Below are positions 43,028 through 55,933 of a stretch of DNA of 64,000 nucleotides, in pieces. Source of the DNA: Adineta ricciae. Its lineage: Eukaryota; Rotifera; Eurotatoria; Adinetida; Adinetidae. Every line of letters begins with the position of its first letter. Position 1 is the stretch's first letter. Location: NCBI GenBank assembly GCA_905250025.1, contig CAJNOJ010000189.1, positions 62,001 to 126,000 on the forward strand, in the 5' to 3' direction. Made by a program: the position numbers and the translations under genes. The notes below the pieces were generated by a model. It did not search any database. It was not told the origin of the DNA and saw only the letters and a list, made by a program, of their open reading frames with translations.

Positions 43028-46000
43028 TCAACGACGACGAATTTGCTGTTGCTGCTCCAGTTGATTATCGATCGCATCATTTAGATTGTGATGAGCTATA
43101 TTTCTCTGTCCCCAAGGTTGTTGCCGGTTAATCGCTGTTTGGTAAGAAGTTATTTTAATGTTGCCTAATGCGTGTTTAAGTTTAGCAACGTTGTTTTCAG
43201 CAGTTGTCAATTGTTTACGTTTTTCTATCCATCGTTTATTCGCATCCTCTGCTTTTTGTTCTAAACAATCCTTCTTTGCTCGACGTTGATCAAGATCAGC
43301 TTTGAGATTACTATTTCGGCGATGTCGATCATCATAAACGTGTTGTTTCTGTTCAATTTGTTTCGATAGTTGCTCAAGTTGTTCATTTCTTCGATGAAGA
43401 CCTTGTTCTGCCTCAGTTAATTTACGTGCATTCATCTGAATATAGATCAACGGAGCGAATGAGTCGTTTTCTGTTAGATTTATTTAAACATGGCTTTATA
43501 GTCACCTGTTTTTCTACTTCAAGTTTCTGTATGGCTTGTCTCATTTGTTTACTATTTGTTTCATTCTCGTGCAGATCTTGCTCATTTTGACGAATCTGTA
43601 TTTTGACTTGTTCAAAACGTGCGACACGCTGATCATATTGTGATTGCAATCGAATTTTTTGTTGTTCCTTTGCTTTCAAGTCATCTTTGACCTTATCAAC
43701 TTCACCACCCTTTTCCATCATGGCATCGTTTTGCGTATCAAGCTGGACTTTCAAATCTTGTACTTGTTTACTATATTGTTGCTTCTGCTGTTGACTTTGT
43801 TCAACCTTTGCTTTCAGTTCTTGCTGTTCTGAACTGACCTTTTGACGTTTCTCTTGTTCCCTACGAAGATTATTCTCTTGCTTTCTTTTTTCACTTTGTA
43901 TTTCTTCTTTATTTGACTCAGCAAGTCCAATATCTTGATTGAGCATATTAACGTTATGTTTAGCTTGTTGAGCTTCTCCTTGCTTAGCAGCGTGTTGGGC
44001 TTGTTTAGCGCCAAGTTGTTGTTGTTTCTGGCCAACTTCGGCTGCTGCACCTTGAACATTTCGTTGCTTAGCTGCGAGCTCTTCGGTATTTGCTTGAATA
44101 GCAGTTTCGGCCGCCTTGTGTTGTTCTTTGACTTCTTTCAGTTCATTCTCCTTTTCAGTAAATGCTTCTTGTGCTTCTGCATGTTCTTTTTCTAATTTGG
44201 ACGCTTCATCTGTCAATTGTGTTACCTTTTCCGACTGTTTTTTAACTTCAGCTTCGGCATTATCAACTTCCTTCTTTTTCGTTGTCTGTTCGTTTTTAGC
44301 TTCGTCTAATTTGTTCTCAGTTTCTTTATGATGACTAGTAGCTTTTTCTACAACTACTTGCTGTTCGTTGACTTGTCGTTCAGCCTCATCTTTTATTGTA
44401 GTTTGACGTTTCAATTCGTCCTGTTTGGTCTTAAGTGTTCGTTCTTCTTCAGCAAGCTTTTCACGAGCTTGACGTGTTTTGTCACTTGCAGCTTGATGCG
44501 CCATTGTGGCCTCTTGGAATTTCTTCGACGCCGTTGACATCTTCTGCTCTGCTTGAGTCATTTGCAATCGACAGTTGTTCAACGCCTCTCGAGCACTTCG
44601 AACTGCTTGTTGTTTGCTAGGAAGGATATACTTCTGCTCGTTAGATCGTGCTACTCTTTCATCATATTCGGCCATTTGAAGGGCGTGTTCAGCTTTCTGA
44701 AGTGCGAGCTTTGCGTTGTTCACCTCTGTCTGTGCAGTTTCTTCTTGACTCTTTGCCTTCTCCATGTTTTGTTTTTCTTCCGTCTCCTTTTGTTCGCATG
44801 ACGATGTCTCGTTCTTTGCGTTGTTAACAACTGTTTCTTGTTCTTTAACGGCATTTTCCATATCCAGTTTAGTTTGTTCCTCTTTCCGTAATGTTTCCGT
44901 ATTTTGTTTTAACAGTGCTGTCGCTGCGTCAAGTTCTTTTTTCGCTTCTGCTACAGCTTGTTCGAGTTTAGCCACTTGCTGTTCAGCCTTTTTCAAATCT
45001 TCCTGCTTTTTAGTCAATTCTTCTTCAAGTTTCTTTTTCTCTTCTTCACCTTTTTTCAATTCATCTTGTTTAGCTTCCAGTTGCTCTGCGAGATCATCGA
45101 GTTCGGTTTGTGCATCTTCCAGTTCCAGTTCGATTTCTTTTATTTTTTCTCTAGAAAAAGAAACGATTCAACTGTGCATTAGATTAAAATTCTATGAAAG
45201 CACGGTGTAGTGTTCTCAGCCATTGGCCTTACTTTTTTTAACTGTCCCTGACGATATTAGTGTAACACTTACTCTAATTCAGCGAGTTCCGATTCAGCCT
45301 TCTGTAGTTTTTGTTGACTTTCATTAGCTTCCCCAGCCATTTGAGCTAGTTGATTTTGTGCCTGCTGCAATTCACCTTCCAATGATTCGACAGCAGCTTG
45401 TAATTGTTGAGCTTCTGACTCTGCTGCCTTTTGTTCTTGTTCAGCTGCCTGCTTTTCTTGATTTTTTTGTTGAATTAATTTCTCAATCTCACGTTCCTTC
45501 TTCTCTGCCTAAACAATATTATACAGTTTCATGTCTTGTTATTGTTGCGCAACTTCTGAAAACGAGAGTTCTCGATTTCGTCGTTTGTTTTTCAACTTAC
45601 TTGTGCGAATAGTTCTTCAAGCCGTTCAATTGAGTCTTCTAAACGTCTTATTTCATTTTCGACTTCCTGCATGGTTTGTGTTAGTTGTTGAATGTGCGCA
45701 TTTTGTTTATTCAATTCTTGTTCACATCGAGCTATTTCTTCTTCTACTTGACGTATTTTCTCGGTTATTTGCCGAACGACTCGTTGCAAAGCAGCTAATT
45801 CTTTTTCTAAATTTTTCATCTGCTGTTCTATTGGTGCTCGCTCAGCATCAATTTTAGCTATTTCCTTTTCAAGAGAAATTTGTTCATTTTCAACCACTTT
45901 CAATTCTTCAACAAGTTCATCTTTTCTTTTTTCTAACAAACGTTTATTGTTTTCCAAGACTTCCATTTGTTGTCCAAGATCAGCTATTCGTTTTTGCTCT

Positions 46001-46479
46001 TCATTGAGTAGTTGCTGTTTTTCGTTGAGCATCGCGTTCCATTTGTCACTCTCAATAACGAGTTCCAACTGTTGTTGACGAGATCTTAGTAATTCTTCTT
46101 CAGCAAGTTCAACTTCTTCAGTGTGTTTCATCAATCTACTATTCGCTTGTCTTAGATCTTTTTCATAAACATCTTGTTCCATACGAAGTTGTTCACGTTG
46201 CCCCTGGATGTCGTCGAGTTCTAGTTCAGCAGTATCAATTTCTTCATTTATATTCTCAATTTCTGCTTGAATATGCGACACACGCTGTTCATCTGTTGGA
46301 TTCAAAGTCTCGAGACCATGTTTTATTTCGTCAAACATGTCATACTCTTGTCTGGCAATCAGTTCATCAGCAACACTTAATTCACTTAATTCATAATTAC
46401 GTGAAAGCTGTAAATACTCTCTTTGCGATTGTTCTTCTTCTTGCTCCTCTTGTTCTCTCTTCTTGCGTGAAGTTGCCAT
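43028..46479 (-). CDS. Long coiled-coil protein, 1055 aa (copy 1)
   Basis: Four exons fit: 45601-46479, 45273-45508, 43506-45150 and 43028-43435. They total 3168 nt, 1055 aa plus stop, with GT-AG introns. Nearly the whole chain is heptad-rich and made of E, K, Q, A, N and L. The N-terminus is basic/acidic ('RKKREQEEQEEEQSQREYLQ') with a short conserved block 'ADELIARQEYDMFDEIKHGL'. The middle shows repeated words such as 'VEKATSHHKETENKLDEAKN' and 'AAEVGQKQQQLGAKQAQHAA'. The C-terminus is Q-rich. No motor, kinase or membrane domain is visible, so it is probably a structural filament or tether (lamin-, golgin- or SMC-like by shape only). Open frames on the opposite strand are by-products of composition. 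A paralogue follows at 46678. Confidence 0.85.
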
Positions 46480-46677
46480 AATCCTTATTATAGAATAATC
46501 TACAATAATAATAAAGTCGATACAGTGTCAACAAAGAATTCTTCATAAAAGTCCTCATTGGTCTGTGTGTATATAGTACTGTTACGGTTCTATTATTAGC
46601 TGCAATTGCCTATAAAATAGTTATACGTACAAGTCTTTCACATGAAACGATATACAAGAATGGCATCAATGAGGTTC

Positions 46678-48604
46678 TTATCTACGATGAACTTGCTGCT
46701 GCTGTTCATGCTCTAATTCATTATCAATTACACTACTTGATTTATGTGGAATCACACTATATTGTCTCTCTGTTTGTTGTTGCTCTTGTAGTCTTAATCG
46801 ATTGAAGATAGGATTATTTGAATCGTGCAATACGGTATTGTGATGTTTCTGTTGTCCTACTCGATTATCAACAGCATTGTTTGAGTTTGGTAGGGCTATT
46901 TGGTGTTGTCTCTGTCGTCGTTGTTCTAAGCGACTATCGAGTGTATCATTCTGTCTCTGCTGTTGTTGTTGATTAGCTATTGTCTTTTGTAGACTAGCTC
47001 GCTTGATATTGCCTATTTCTTGATTGCGTTGATTTACATTTTTCGTCGCATCTATCGCCCAATTTTTCTTCGACATCCAACGACTTTGAACATCTGCTAC
47101 CTTCGTCTCTAGACGTTGTTTTGCTTCTCGACGTTGCTCGACATCAGCTCTGAGTTTAGTACATCGACTGTGTTGTTCGTTATAAGCCTGTTGCTTCTGT
47201 TCAATTTGATTCGATAATTGTTGAAGTCGTTCACTTGTATCACGAAGTTGCTTTTCAGTCTCAACCATTTTACGTTCGCTCATCTAAATAGACAAAGCAG
47301 CGGATATTCTAACTTTTGACGTGTTTTTACACAGTATATACACTTACTTGTTTAGCTGCTTCTTGTTTTAATATGTTTTGTTCTACTTCTTTCATATTTC
47401 TTTCATTTTCGTGCAGACCTCGTTCATTTTCACGAATCGATCCTCTGATTTGTTCATGATGTGCAGTTCGTTCGTCATGCTGAGATTGCAGCCGGGTCTT
47501 CTGTTGTTCATTCGCTTTCAAGTCAGTCTTAATCTTGTCAAGTGCACCACTCTTTTGCATCATAAGTCCATTTTCAGCATGTAGCTGAGTTTGTAAATTC
47601 TGTACTTGTTTGTGAAGTTGTTGTTTTTGTTGTTCTGTTGAGGCAGCTTTTGCCTTTGCGTCTTGCTGTTCTACAGTGAGTTGCTGATGTTTTCCTTGTT
47701 CCATGCGAAGTGCATTTCCCTGTGACGCTTTTTCCTTTTCTAATTTTCCTTTATCCGCATTTGCTAATGCTAGGTCTTGATCGATTTTACCCACTTTATT
47801 CTTAGCTTGTTGCACTGCTCCTTGTTTACCAGCATGTTCAGCTTGTTTAGCATCGGTTTGCTGTTGCTTCTGAGCAACTTGGGCTGTTGCCTCTTGAACG
47901 CCTTGTTGTTTAGCTGTGAGCTGCTCTGTATTTGCTCTGAGATTGCTTTCAGCGGCTTGAAGTTTAGTTTGGGCATCTTTGAATCTGTTTTCGGATTCAG
48001 AAAGTGCTTGTTGAGCTTCTGCTTGGCCTTTTTGGAGATTGGCTACTTCTTTTGCAGAGTTTGCTACCTTGTCCGTCTGTTTTTTAACTTCAGCTTCAGC
48101 ATTATGAACTTCTTTTGTTTCTGCTGTCACTTTTTCTTTTGCTTTAGCTAATTCTTGTTCAGCTTTGCGTTGAGAACTAGTAGCTTTTTCCACCACCCCT
48201 TTTTGTTTATTGAGCTTCTGTTGAGCTGCCTTTTTCGTTTTATCCTGTCGAGCTAATTCTTGTTTTTTGGTTTCAAGTGTTTTCGTCTCAGTGGTAACAC
48301 TTTCTTGTGCCTTGCTTTTAGCTTCTTTTGCTGCTTGATGCAGATCGAAAGCTTGCTCACGTTTCACACTCGCTGCTGCCAGTCTCTGTTCTGCATTGGT
48401 CAACTGCATCTGGAAGCCAGCAACTGCAGCTGCAGCAGCTACAACTGCAGTCGTGGCTGCTGCAATTAAAGCTGGTCCCCATGGCGTGGCTGACATACCG
48501 GTTGCAACTGCTAGGAGTGCTTCTGCCGTCGCAAGTGCCATTTCAGCCGCAGAGACATTTCTTTTACATTTAGCTACTTCTTCTTGAGCGTTTTTTTCTT
48601 CACG
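46678..48604 (-). CDS. Long coiled-coil protein, copy 2 (5' end missing)
   Basis: Two exons are seen: 47348-48604 and 46678-47283 (stop at 46678), corresponding to exons 3 and 4 of the gene at 43028-46479. Shared words include 'HNAEAEVKKQTDKVANSAKE' and 'LHENERNMKEVEQNILKQEA'. Unlike copy 1 it carries an Ala-rich hydrophobic run ('TAVVAAAAAVAGFQ') near its visible start, which could be a membrane segment. The last exon is longer and Q/N-rich. The frame meets an inverted copy of the family's exon 1 at 48605, so exons 1 and 2 are missing or displaced here. Part of this may be an assembly fault. Confidence 0.7.
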
Positions 48605-48781
48605 CATGAAGAGAGAACAAGAGGAGCAAGAAGAAGAACAATCGCAAAGAGAGTATTTACAGCTTTCACGTAATTATGAATTAAGTCAATTAAGTGTTGC
48701 TGATGAACTGATTGCCAGACAAGAGCATGACATGTTTGACGAAATAAAACATGGTCTCGAGACTTTGAGTACAACAGATGA
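48605..48781 (+). pseudogene. Inverted, truncated copy of coiled-coil exon 1
   Basis: The plus strand encodes 'KREQEEQEEEQSQREYLQLS' and 'ADELIARQEHDMFDEIKHGL', nearly the same as the start of the minus-strand gene at 46479, then stops at the N (48782). It lies head to head with copy 2 at a small palindrome, CTTCACGCATGAAG. It is either an inversion of copy 2's own first exon or a chimeric contig end. Confidence 0.65.
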
Positions 48782-48782
48782 N

Positions 48783-51700
48783 TCATCAAAACCAGAAATC
48801 GCATGTAAAAATCTTTCTAACGCATATATGAAAATGGCGACAAAAAGAAATCAAAACTCAAGGGAAACAACAAATACTACAGCCAAGACAACAACTACAG
48901 AACTTTTTACAACGACTACACTATCTAAACCTTTGTCACAGATAATCTGCCAAATACTAATCAAACGAAATCAACCATTGGTTATCGATTTTATTCACAA
49001 TTTTCTACTATCCCCAATAGCTCAGACTACCTCATCTCATCAAAAGTAACTATTTATTAATATTACATGATAACAATCTTCTCAATGCGATCTTTAGATC
49101 AGACACAACAACAGCTGCTTTATCTTCAAATCACTTGATTCATGGAATTCTACCTCCTGATTCTACGCTACACATTTTTATTCGCTCACAGTTACGAGCG
49201 CGAGGTGGTGTTATCAATGTCGGTCGTTCGTTGACTAAATTTCCATTGGTAGAGTCAATAACCGTCGTTGACGAGTTTGATACTTGGAATTTCGATCAGC
49301 TACGTGATCTATTCGAATTAATTCTTGTTCCAGAAGGAGAAAAATTTCCATTGGTCTGGGAATTAGCACCTGATGTACAAATTCTCTACCTCTTTGAATT
49401 GTATGGGCGAAACAAAACGAATGATTATGAAAATCCACAAACTAACAGAAATGCTGATCAACCCAGCAGAGCATCTTTAGAACAATTTGTGATTGACGTT
49501 TGTGAAAAAGAAAATAATGGCATGACTAATAAATGGCTTCAGGCCTTATATGCAGATGATATCATTGCTTTTGATCATCTGGCTAATTTAAAATTTGCAG
49601 AATGGGATAAACTCAAATCATTATCATTGAATGGAAAAAAGATTCTCAAATCGTACGTGGATCGAGCAAAGCAAACAGTCAGCGATGTTCAAACAATCAC
49701 AAAAGAAAATAAAACCAATCCGACTGAAAATCGTAAGTAATATTCTATTAAAAATCTTTTACGGTTTAAATTTAAGTAATTCGTACTTCACATCATCTTT
49801 TCATACGTATAGAATCAAAATCGGAACTTCTTGCTTATCTTCATCAGATAAAATTATATTTTCATTATGTTCTTGCTGAACAATTTGCTCAAGCTGGAGT
49901 ACGAACTCCTGCTAAATTGAATGCTGAATGTGTTCATTTAGCATTTCAAGAGATGCGTGAAGGTGGTTTTTCTGATGATGGCCTTTTCGATCAAATGAAA
50001 ATGTTTTTTCTTCCACTTACAATGGTTAAAAGAGATTTAGATATTGATCGGCCACGATGGAGAATCATTTCTCAGCGAAATCAGCAAGAAAAACAACGAT
50101 TATTGGAGGAAAAAGAACGTCTACTCGAAGAATTGAGCGAAAAGGAAAATCTATATTATGAAAAAGATGATAATATTGAGAAATTACGAAGAGAGATCAA
50201 TTCAAAAAAGAAAGTATCAACAAAACTGGATAATGATGAATATGGAAACTATACAACGTTGGACTTGCTGAATATAAATCGACGAGCAAAGGAACAATTA
50301 GGATTTGATCGAAATAGGTTGCATACACAACTTCAACATATTGAAGATCTATTAGATAATATCAATCGGATCTTAAATAGTCATGATGACAACAGTAACA
50401 AAAAGAATGAAGGAAACTTGATCAAGCCAAATCGAGGTTTCATCATGTATGGACCACCGGGTAAGTTTGTTTTTAATTGACGGTAAAAATTTATTATATT
50501 AATGAATGATGAGTTCTCAGGTACTGGTAAATCAGATATTATGAGTAAATTATCAACACGTATGGGTGTGAATATGGTCGCACCTCCACTCGCTGCTGGT
50601 GAACTGAATCGATCATTGGTAGGTGAATCAGAGCGTGTTATTCTGGATATTTGTGTGCGTTGTCATCGAACACCGTNAATGGCATGACTAATAAATGGCT
50701 TCAGGCCTTATATGCAGATGATATCATTGCTTTTGATCATCTGGCTAATTTAAAATTTGCAGAATGGGATAAACTCAAATCATTATCATTGAATGGAAAA
50801 AAGATTCTCAAATCGTACGTGGATCGAGCAAAGCAAACGGTCAGCGATGTTCAAACAGCCACAAAAGAAAATAAAACCAATCCGACTGAAAATCGTAAGT
50901 AATATTCTATTAAAAATCTTTTACGGTTTAAATTTAAGTAATTCGTACTTCATCATCTTCTCATACGTATAGAATCAAAATCGGAACTTCTTGCTTATCT
51001 TCATCAGATAAAATTATATTTTCATTATGTACTTGCTGAACAATTTGCTCAAGCTGGAGTACGAACTCCTGCTAAATTGAATGCTGAATGTGTTCATTTA
51101 GCATTTCAAGAAATGCGTGAAGGTGGTTTTTCTGATGATGGTCTTTTTGATCAAATGAAAATGTTTTTTCTTCCACTTACAATGGTTAACAAAGATTTAG
51201 ATATTGATCGACCACGATGGAGAATCATTTCACAGCGAAATCAGCAAGAAAAACATCGATTATTGGCGGAAAAAGAACGTCTACTCGAAGAATTGAACGA
51301 AAAGGAAAATCTATATTATGAAAAAGATGATAATATTGAGAAATTACGAAGAGAGATCAATTCAAAAAAGAAAGTATCAACCAAACTGGATGATGATGAA
51401 TATGGAAACTATACAACGTTGGACTTGCTGAATATAAATCGACGAGCAAAGGAACAATTAGGATTGGATCGAAATAGGTTGCACACACAACTTCAACATA
51501 TTGAAGATCTATTAGATAATATCAATCGGATCTTAAATAGTCATGATGATAGTAGTAACAAAAAGAATGAAGGAAACTTGATCAAGCCAAATCGAGGTTT
51601 CATTATGTATGGACCACCGGGTAAGTTTGTTTTTAATTGATGATAAAAATTTATTATATTAATAAATGATGAGTTCTCAGGTACTGGTAAATCAGATATT

Positions 51701-53722
51701 ATGAGTAAATTATCAACACGTATGGGTGTGAATATGGTCGCACCTCCACTCGCTGCTGGTGAACTGAATCGATCATTGGTAGGTGAATCAGAACGTGTTA
51801 TTCTGGATATTTGTGTGCGTTGCCATCGAACACCGTATCTCATGTGTTGTGTATCCATCGATGAGATTGATTCATTGGCACCGAANAATGATGAGTTCTC
51901 AGGTACTGGTAAATCAGATATTATGAGTAAATTATCAACACGTATGGGTGTGAATATGGTCGCACCTCCACTCGCTGCTGGTGAACTGAATCGATCATTG
52001 GTAGGTGAATCAGAGCGTGTTATTCTGGATATTTGTGTGCGTTGTCATCGAACACCGTATCTCATGTGTTGTGTATCCATCGATGAGATTGATTCATTGG
52101 CGCCGAAACGTACAGATGATTCAAGTGATGTGAATGTATCAAAACTTAGTGTTCTATTATCAGTCATCGACGGTATCAAAGATGTTCCTAATCTGATGAT
52201 TTTCTGTGCCACAAATCGTTTACATATGATGGATGAAGCATTTTTACGACGTATGAATGGAAAATACTTTGTTGGACGACCATCATCTCGTGCTCGAAAG
52301 AATATGTTAAGTCAAATGAAATCCTGGCATGTATCACCACAGCTACTAGAACGCTTGACTATGGCTACAACTAATTTCAGTGGAGCTGCAATCAGGTTAG
52401 TACCATCAATGAAATAATTGGTGAACGATATCTTTTATTATAGTGCACTTCGTCGTGAAATTACGGTGTATTGTATTGATAAAGAACGTATTAATCCTCG
52501 TTATCAACTTGACTATCGCACAATGCTTCAAATAGCAGACACAACAGCAAGACAATTTCGTATTTTTATCGGCGCAGAAACTTTACCAACTCTTTTATTG
52601 CGTACTCTCCATGACGATCAATTACTAGAAGATGATCAACAATTAAAATCACGATTTAATAACTTACCAGATAAACCCAGATCGTCATATACTGGTAAGA
52701 TTCTTGTTAATCTGCATGCACGTCGTATTGACATTGAAACCATATTTACACATGATGGTTCGGGTGAACATGAAAAAGTCGTCAATCAGGAAGATTTACT
52801 CGATTCAGAAACTAATCTACAAGAGCTACTTGAACGCTTGACTGCCTATGGAAAATCACGTAATGTGCAATTATTCCAATTAATCGATCTCAATTTACTT
52901 ACGACAGAAAGTGCTTATGATGAAAAAGACAAATTCGAAGTTTTAAAAGAACGTCTCGATGAATGTGCCGCTTATCGTCGTTCAATGATTGTCTACGATT
53001 TAGATTCATTAATTGGTGTAAATAAAAGTGAAGGAAATTCTTCAATGGGTCGATCAACTAATTTTTCTTTAATCAACCAAAATGTTTACACTTACGTAAA
53101 AGATAAATTTCAAAGTGCATATGTTGAATCTTCAATGCAATCGTCGAATACTACTGAAGACGATAGTAATGATATAATTACTACTGAGAAATGGACTGTC
53201 ATGGTTATTCGTGATCCATTTCTTCTTCGTCAATTCTGCGATGATGTTCAATTTACACGCACACAAAGTGAAATTGATGAAGAACAAGCTGAAATGCGTC
53301 GTGCTGATGAACGAATTAAATGTGTTCAATGTAATGATTATTATATAGAACAAGACAATAAGATGGGTGTTTGTGCACATCATGATGGATTTGTCTATGA
53401 TAATCATTCATTGACACTTGAACAATGGGGTCAACGAGCTGCAGTAGAACAATTACTGAAAGAAGAAGCAGCTGCTATACAGATGGCATTAAAAGGTCCT
53501 TTACCAGCAGAAGATAAAGAACGATTTGAACGTGAAAAAGTACGTTTTAAATACATATGTTGTAATCAAACCATGCAAGTTGGCAATTCGATGGGCGGTT
53601 GTAAAAGAGGAAAACATAGTTCACCCGGTGTCACTTTGGTCGAATGGGAACATGAATGTGATCACAATCGAGAATATAAAGATAAACTATTGAACTTACT
53701 TGAAAACAGAATTCGACAATAG
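48783..53722 (+). CDS. Large AAA+ ATPase with C-terminal Cys/His motifs (exons partly repeated by assembly)
   Basis: Counting overlaps once, the exons are 48783-48980, 49021-49732, 49813-50460, 51903-52395 and 52444-53722. They total 3330 nt, at least 1109 aa, and the 5' end is lost at the N at 48782. A long N-terminal region with coiled coil ('ISQRNQQEKQRLLEEKERLL') precedes one clear AAA+ module: Walker A 'MYGPPGTGKSDI' (split by an intron), Walker B 'CCVSIDEIDSLAP', sensor 1 'IFCATNRLHMMDEAFLRRMN'. The last exon may hold a degenerate second module ('SMIVYDLDSLIG'). It ends with Cys/His clusters ('KCVQCNDYYIEQDNKMGVC', 'YICCNQTMQVGNSMGGCK') that probably bind zinc. AAA+ enzymes use ATP to unfold or remodel proteins. 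The duplicated exons 50678-51885 are discussed with the N junctions. Confidence 0.83.
49516..51836. repeat. 1.16-kb direct repeat around the N at 50677 (unmerged overlap)
   Basis: Bases 49516-50676 (AAA exons from mid exon 2 to the start of the Walker A exon) recur at 50678-51836 with a few base changes. The copies abut the N, and the second begins mid-exon, as expected for two haplotype contigs laid end to end. Confidence 0.85.
51665..52107. repeat. 221-bp direct repeat around the N at 51886 (unmerged overlap)
   Basis: Bases 51665-51885 recur at 51887-52107, covering the intron end and first part of the Walker A exon, with about three base changes. Only one copy is expected in the genome. 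Confidence 0.85.
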
Positions 53723-54193
53723 GGTGAGGATGAACGTAGCAGATCTTTTTCGTCAATCCCATTCTCATCTACATCCTCATCGTCACTCCCAAAAAATAAA
53801 TCGCAAAACTAAGTGAAAATGTAAAAGTTCGAATTTAAAAAAGTGAAACAATAAAAACATAGATGAAGGTTATTATCAGCAAAATATAAGAAGTGATCTG
53901 ATATTAAGAAGAATTCTATGTATTAGAATACAAGAAATAATATAGGTGACAAAGATTTGTAAAATCGACCAAAGAACTTGAGCTTGAGCGGATGACGAAG
54001 AAAATACCAATTTCTTAAATAACAAACGTGTTACACATTCGCAAAACTCTTAAGCTACATGATCTTTCAAGTTTTCATGCCATTCAGAATAAGTTTTTGA
54101 TTCTAAACGAAAAATATTCCGATTGAGGTCGTTGTTCATCATTCGAGAACTGAGAAAACAAAATCAAACAATCACAATCAGTGTGATTCAAAT
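53723..54193. other. Intergenic, no gene
   Basis: It begins with a degenerate AGGGTGAGGATG motif after the ATPase stop and its inverse about 50 bp later. No gene was recognised. Confidence 0.4.
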
Positions 54194-54940
54194 CGACTTA
54201 CACGCTCACGAAGCCAAAAATGAAAAAGTTCAGATGTACGATTATTTTCTGACACAGAATCAATTCGACACATTGCAGAACAATGAATATATCATTCAGA
54301 ATCATTTGTAGATCAAATTTCGAGGATCTTTTCGTCCTGTCCGCTGATAGATGAATAAAAAATGATATACTTGATACTTGTTTGAATAGACCAATAATAT
54401 AAATAATATCTGATCTTGGTTTGATAGGCCATGTACTCAGATGTTCAACTATGATGGAAATTATCATTAGAAGGTCGTAGATGCTTTTCTTCGAGCTGTT
54501 CGCCATGCGACATTGTAAATCTAATAGAGAACTTTGGTCTGGTATATCTCTATCTAATTGTATTCCTTCAAAATATAAAGTATGAAATGTTTTGGCATAT
54601 AGGACGGTATATCTTTCGACAAAGAAAAGTAATTAGGATCAATTATTAAACACTGAATTTCATTCAGATCGATAACGAAGACATATGGTAGACCGAACTT
54701 AGAAAGAGAAACAGTAAATAAACATCGATTTTGACAAGCGACAAACCAACGTTTCTGTTCAATCCCAAAACGCGTACGAAATCAATCGAAGTTTCTTTCA
54801 TATGAAATTTCAAAAATGAATACTGAGAAGTGTTGGGGAATTCTTTCTCGCCGAAATCTATCAATGAAACTTCTATCCGCAAATCCAAATCAATTTTTCA
54901 GCTGAATTGGAAAATTTTTTGAGGATTTGTACAGAACAGA
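54194..54940 (-). pseudogene. Relic of the F-box/LRR family's last exon
   Basis: Pieces such as 'EHLSTWPIKPRSDIIYIIGL', 'FKQVSSISFFIHLS' and, upstream, a segment with 'RFWIEEKRWFV'-like sequence in broken form follow the order of exon 2 of the gene at 23555. Several frame changes and missing parts make it non-functional. Confidence 0.55.
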
Positions 54941-55933
54941 TCGTGAAAAGAAAGTCTGTTCGACGTACATTGAATTATTACAACAAGTTTTCGTGATGAA
55001 CAGCAGAGTTGAGATTCGTGGAAAACACCAAGAAAAAGTATTGGAGATTTCAATTGTGACGTCCGTTGAAGATTTGAACATGAATGAAGAATTTCCGTTC
55101 GTTAAACATTTGAAAAAAGATAAGCGATTCTCAAATGAATACGAATATCTTCGTTGATCTCCGTTTGTCTTCAGTAGTTGTCAAATGAAAAACGAATTTG
55201 TTCACAGGTAGACCACTTACAGAATGACAGTGAATCTGCATATGGATAACAAAAACATCAAGAGCAAACGCGTGACTGAGATTCAAATCCACACACACAC
55301 CCTCAAGATTGATACGTATACGTAAACATAATAAGGGTTCCTTTCAATGTCAACACCTGACTTCTTGGAAAGAATTGATCCAGTTCTGTTTCCTTTAATC
55401 GTTTTAAAATGAGGATTTAAAAGAGAAATTGATGTTATCAACATGATTATTCTATTGACGGCGCAATGACATAAAAGAGACAAAATGGATGTTTTGATTG
55501 GTTTATGTGTATTTTTCAGAGGTTGGATTTAATTAGAACCACCTTATTGCAAATTTTTACTCGACTGAAATAAACATTCGTTATAAATAAATAAGAAATC
55601 TAAAGAGTATCGTACAATTTATATTCAAAGTAAAGTTATTATGAAAAGATTTTAAAAGAAAAGATTGAGAAAGTCAAAAGTACTTGAATTGTAAAAAAGT
55701 ATATATTGAAAATGATTAATAAAGTATGCCGACTGGCGTTACTGTTGACATTAGAAAATCCGTTAAGTCTTAATTTACTAAAATAGTTAAGCGACGGTTT
55801 TCGTTGTGTTTGACAAATCGCATGTGATCATCCGCTTATTTAACTGAGCACATTCCGTTCTATTTGTGATCCTTTCGTTAACAGACAAAAAAACACTTTG
55901 TGTGCATTATTTGATTATACACAACATATTCGT
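54941..55933. other. Intergenic, no gene supported
   Basis: A 76-codon open stretch at 54927-55157 has no family signature. A CACACCCTCAAG motif lies at 55300. No RNA gene was seen. The 3' part should hold the promoter of the first receptor gene. Confidence 0.4.

Noticed and set aside
43640-45210. Many plus-strand open frames opposite the coiled-coil gene
   Set aside because: They are low-complexity Phe/Leu/Ser/Cys-rich strings produced by reading the complement of E/K/Q-rich codons; the minus strand has consistent exons and splice sites.
48606-49049. A fusion of coiled-coil exon 1 with the AAA gene across the N
   Set aside because: The frame only appears joined because one N fills a codon; the two sides belong to different families and the true distance is unknown.
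50678-51885. A second AAA ATPase gene in tandem
   Set aside because: It begins mid-exon at an N and repeats the preceding 1.16 kb; assembly overlap explains it better.
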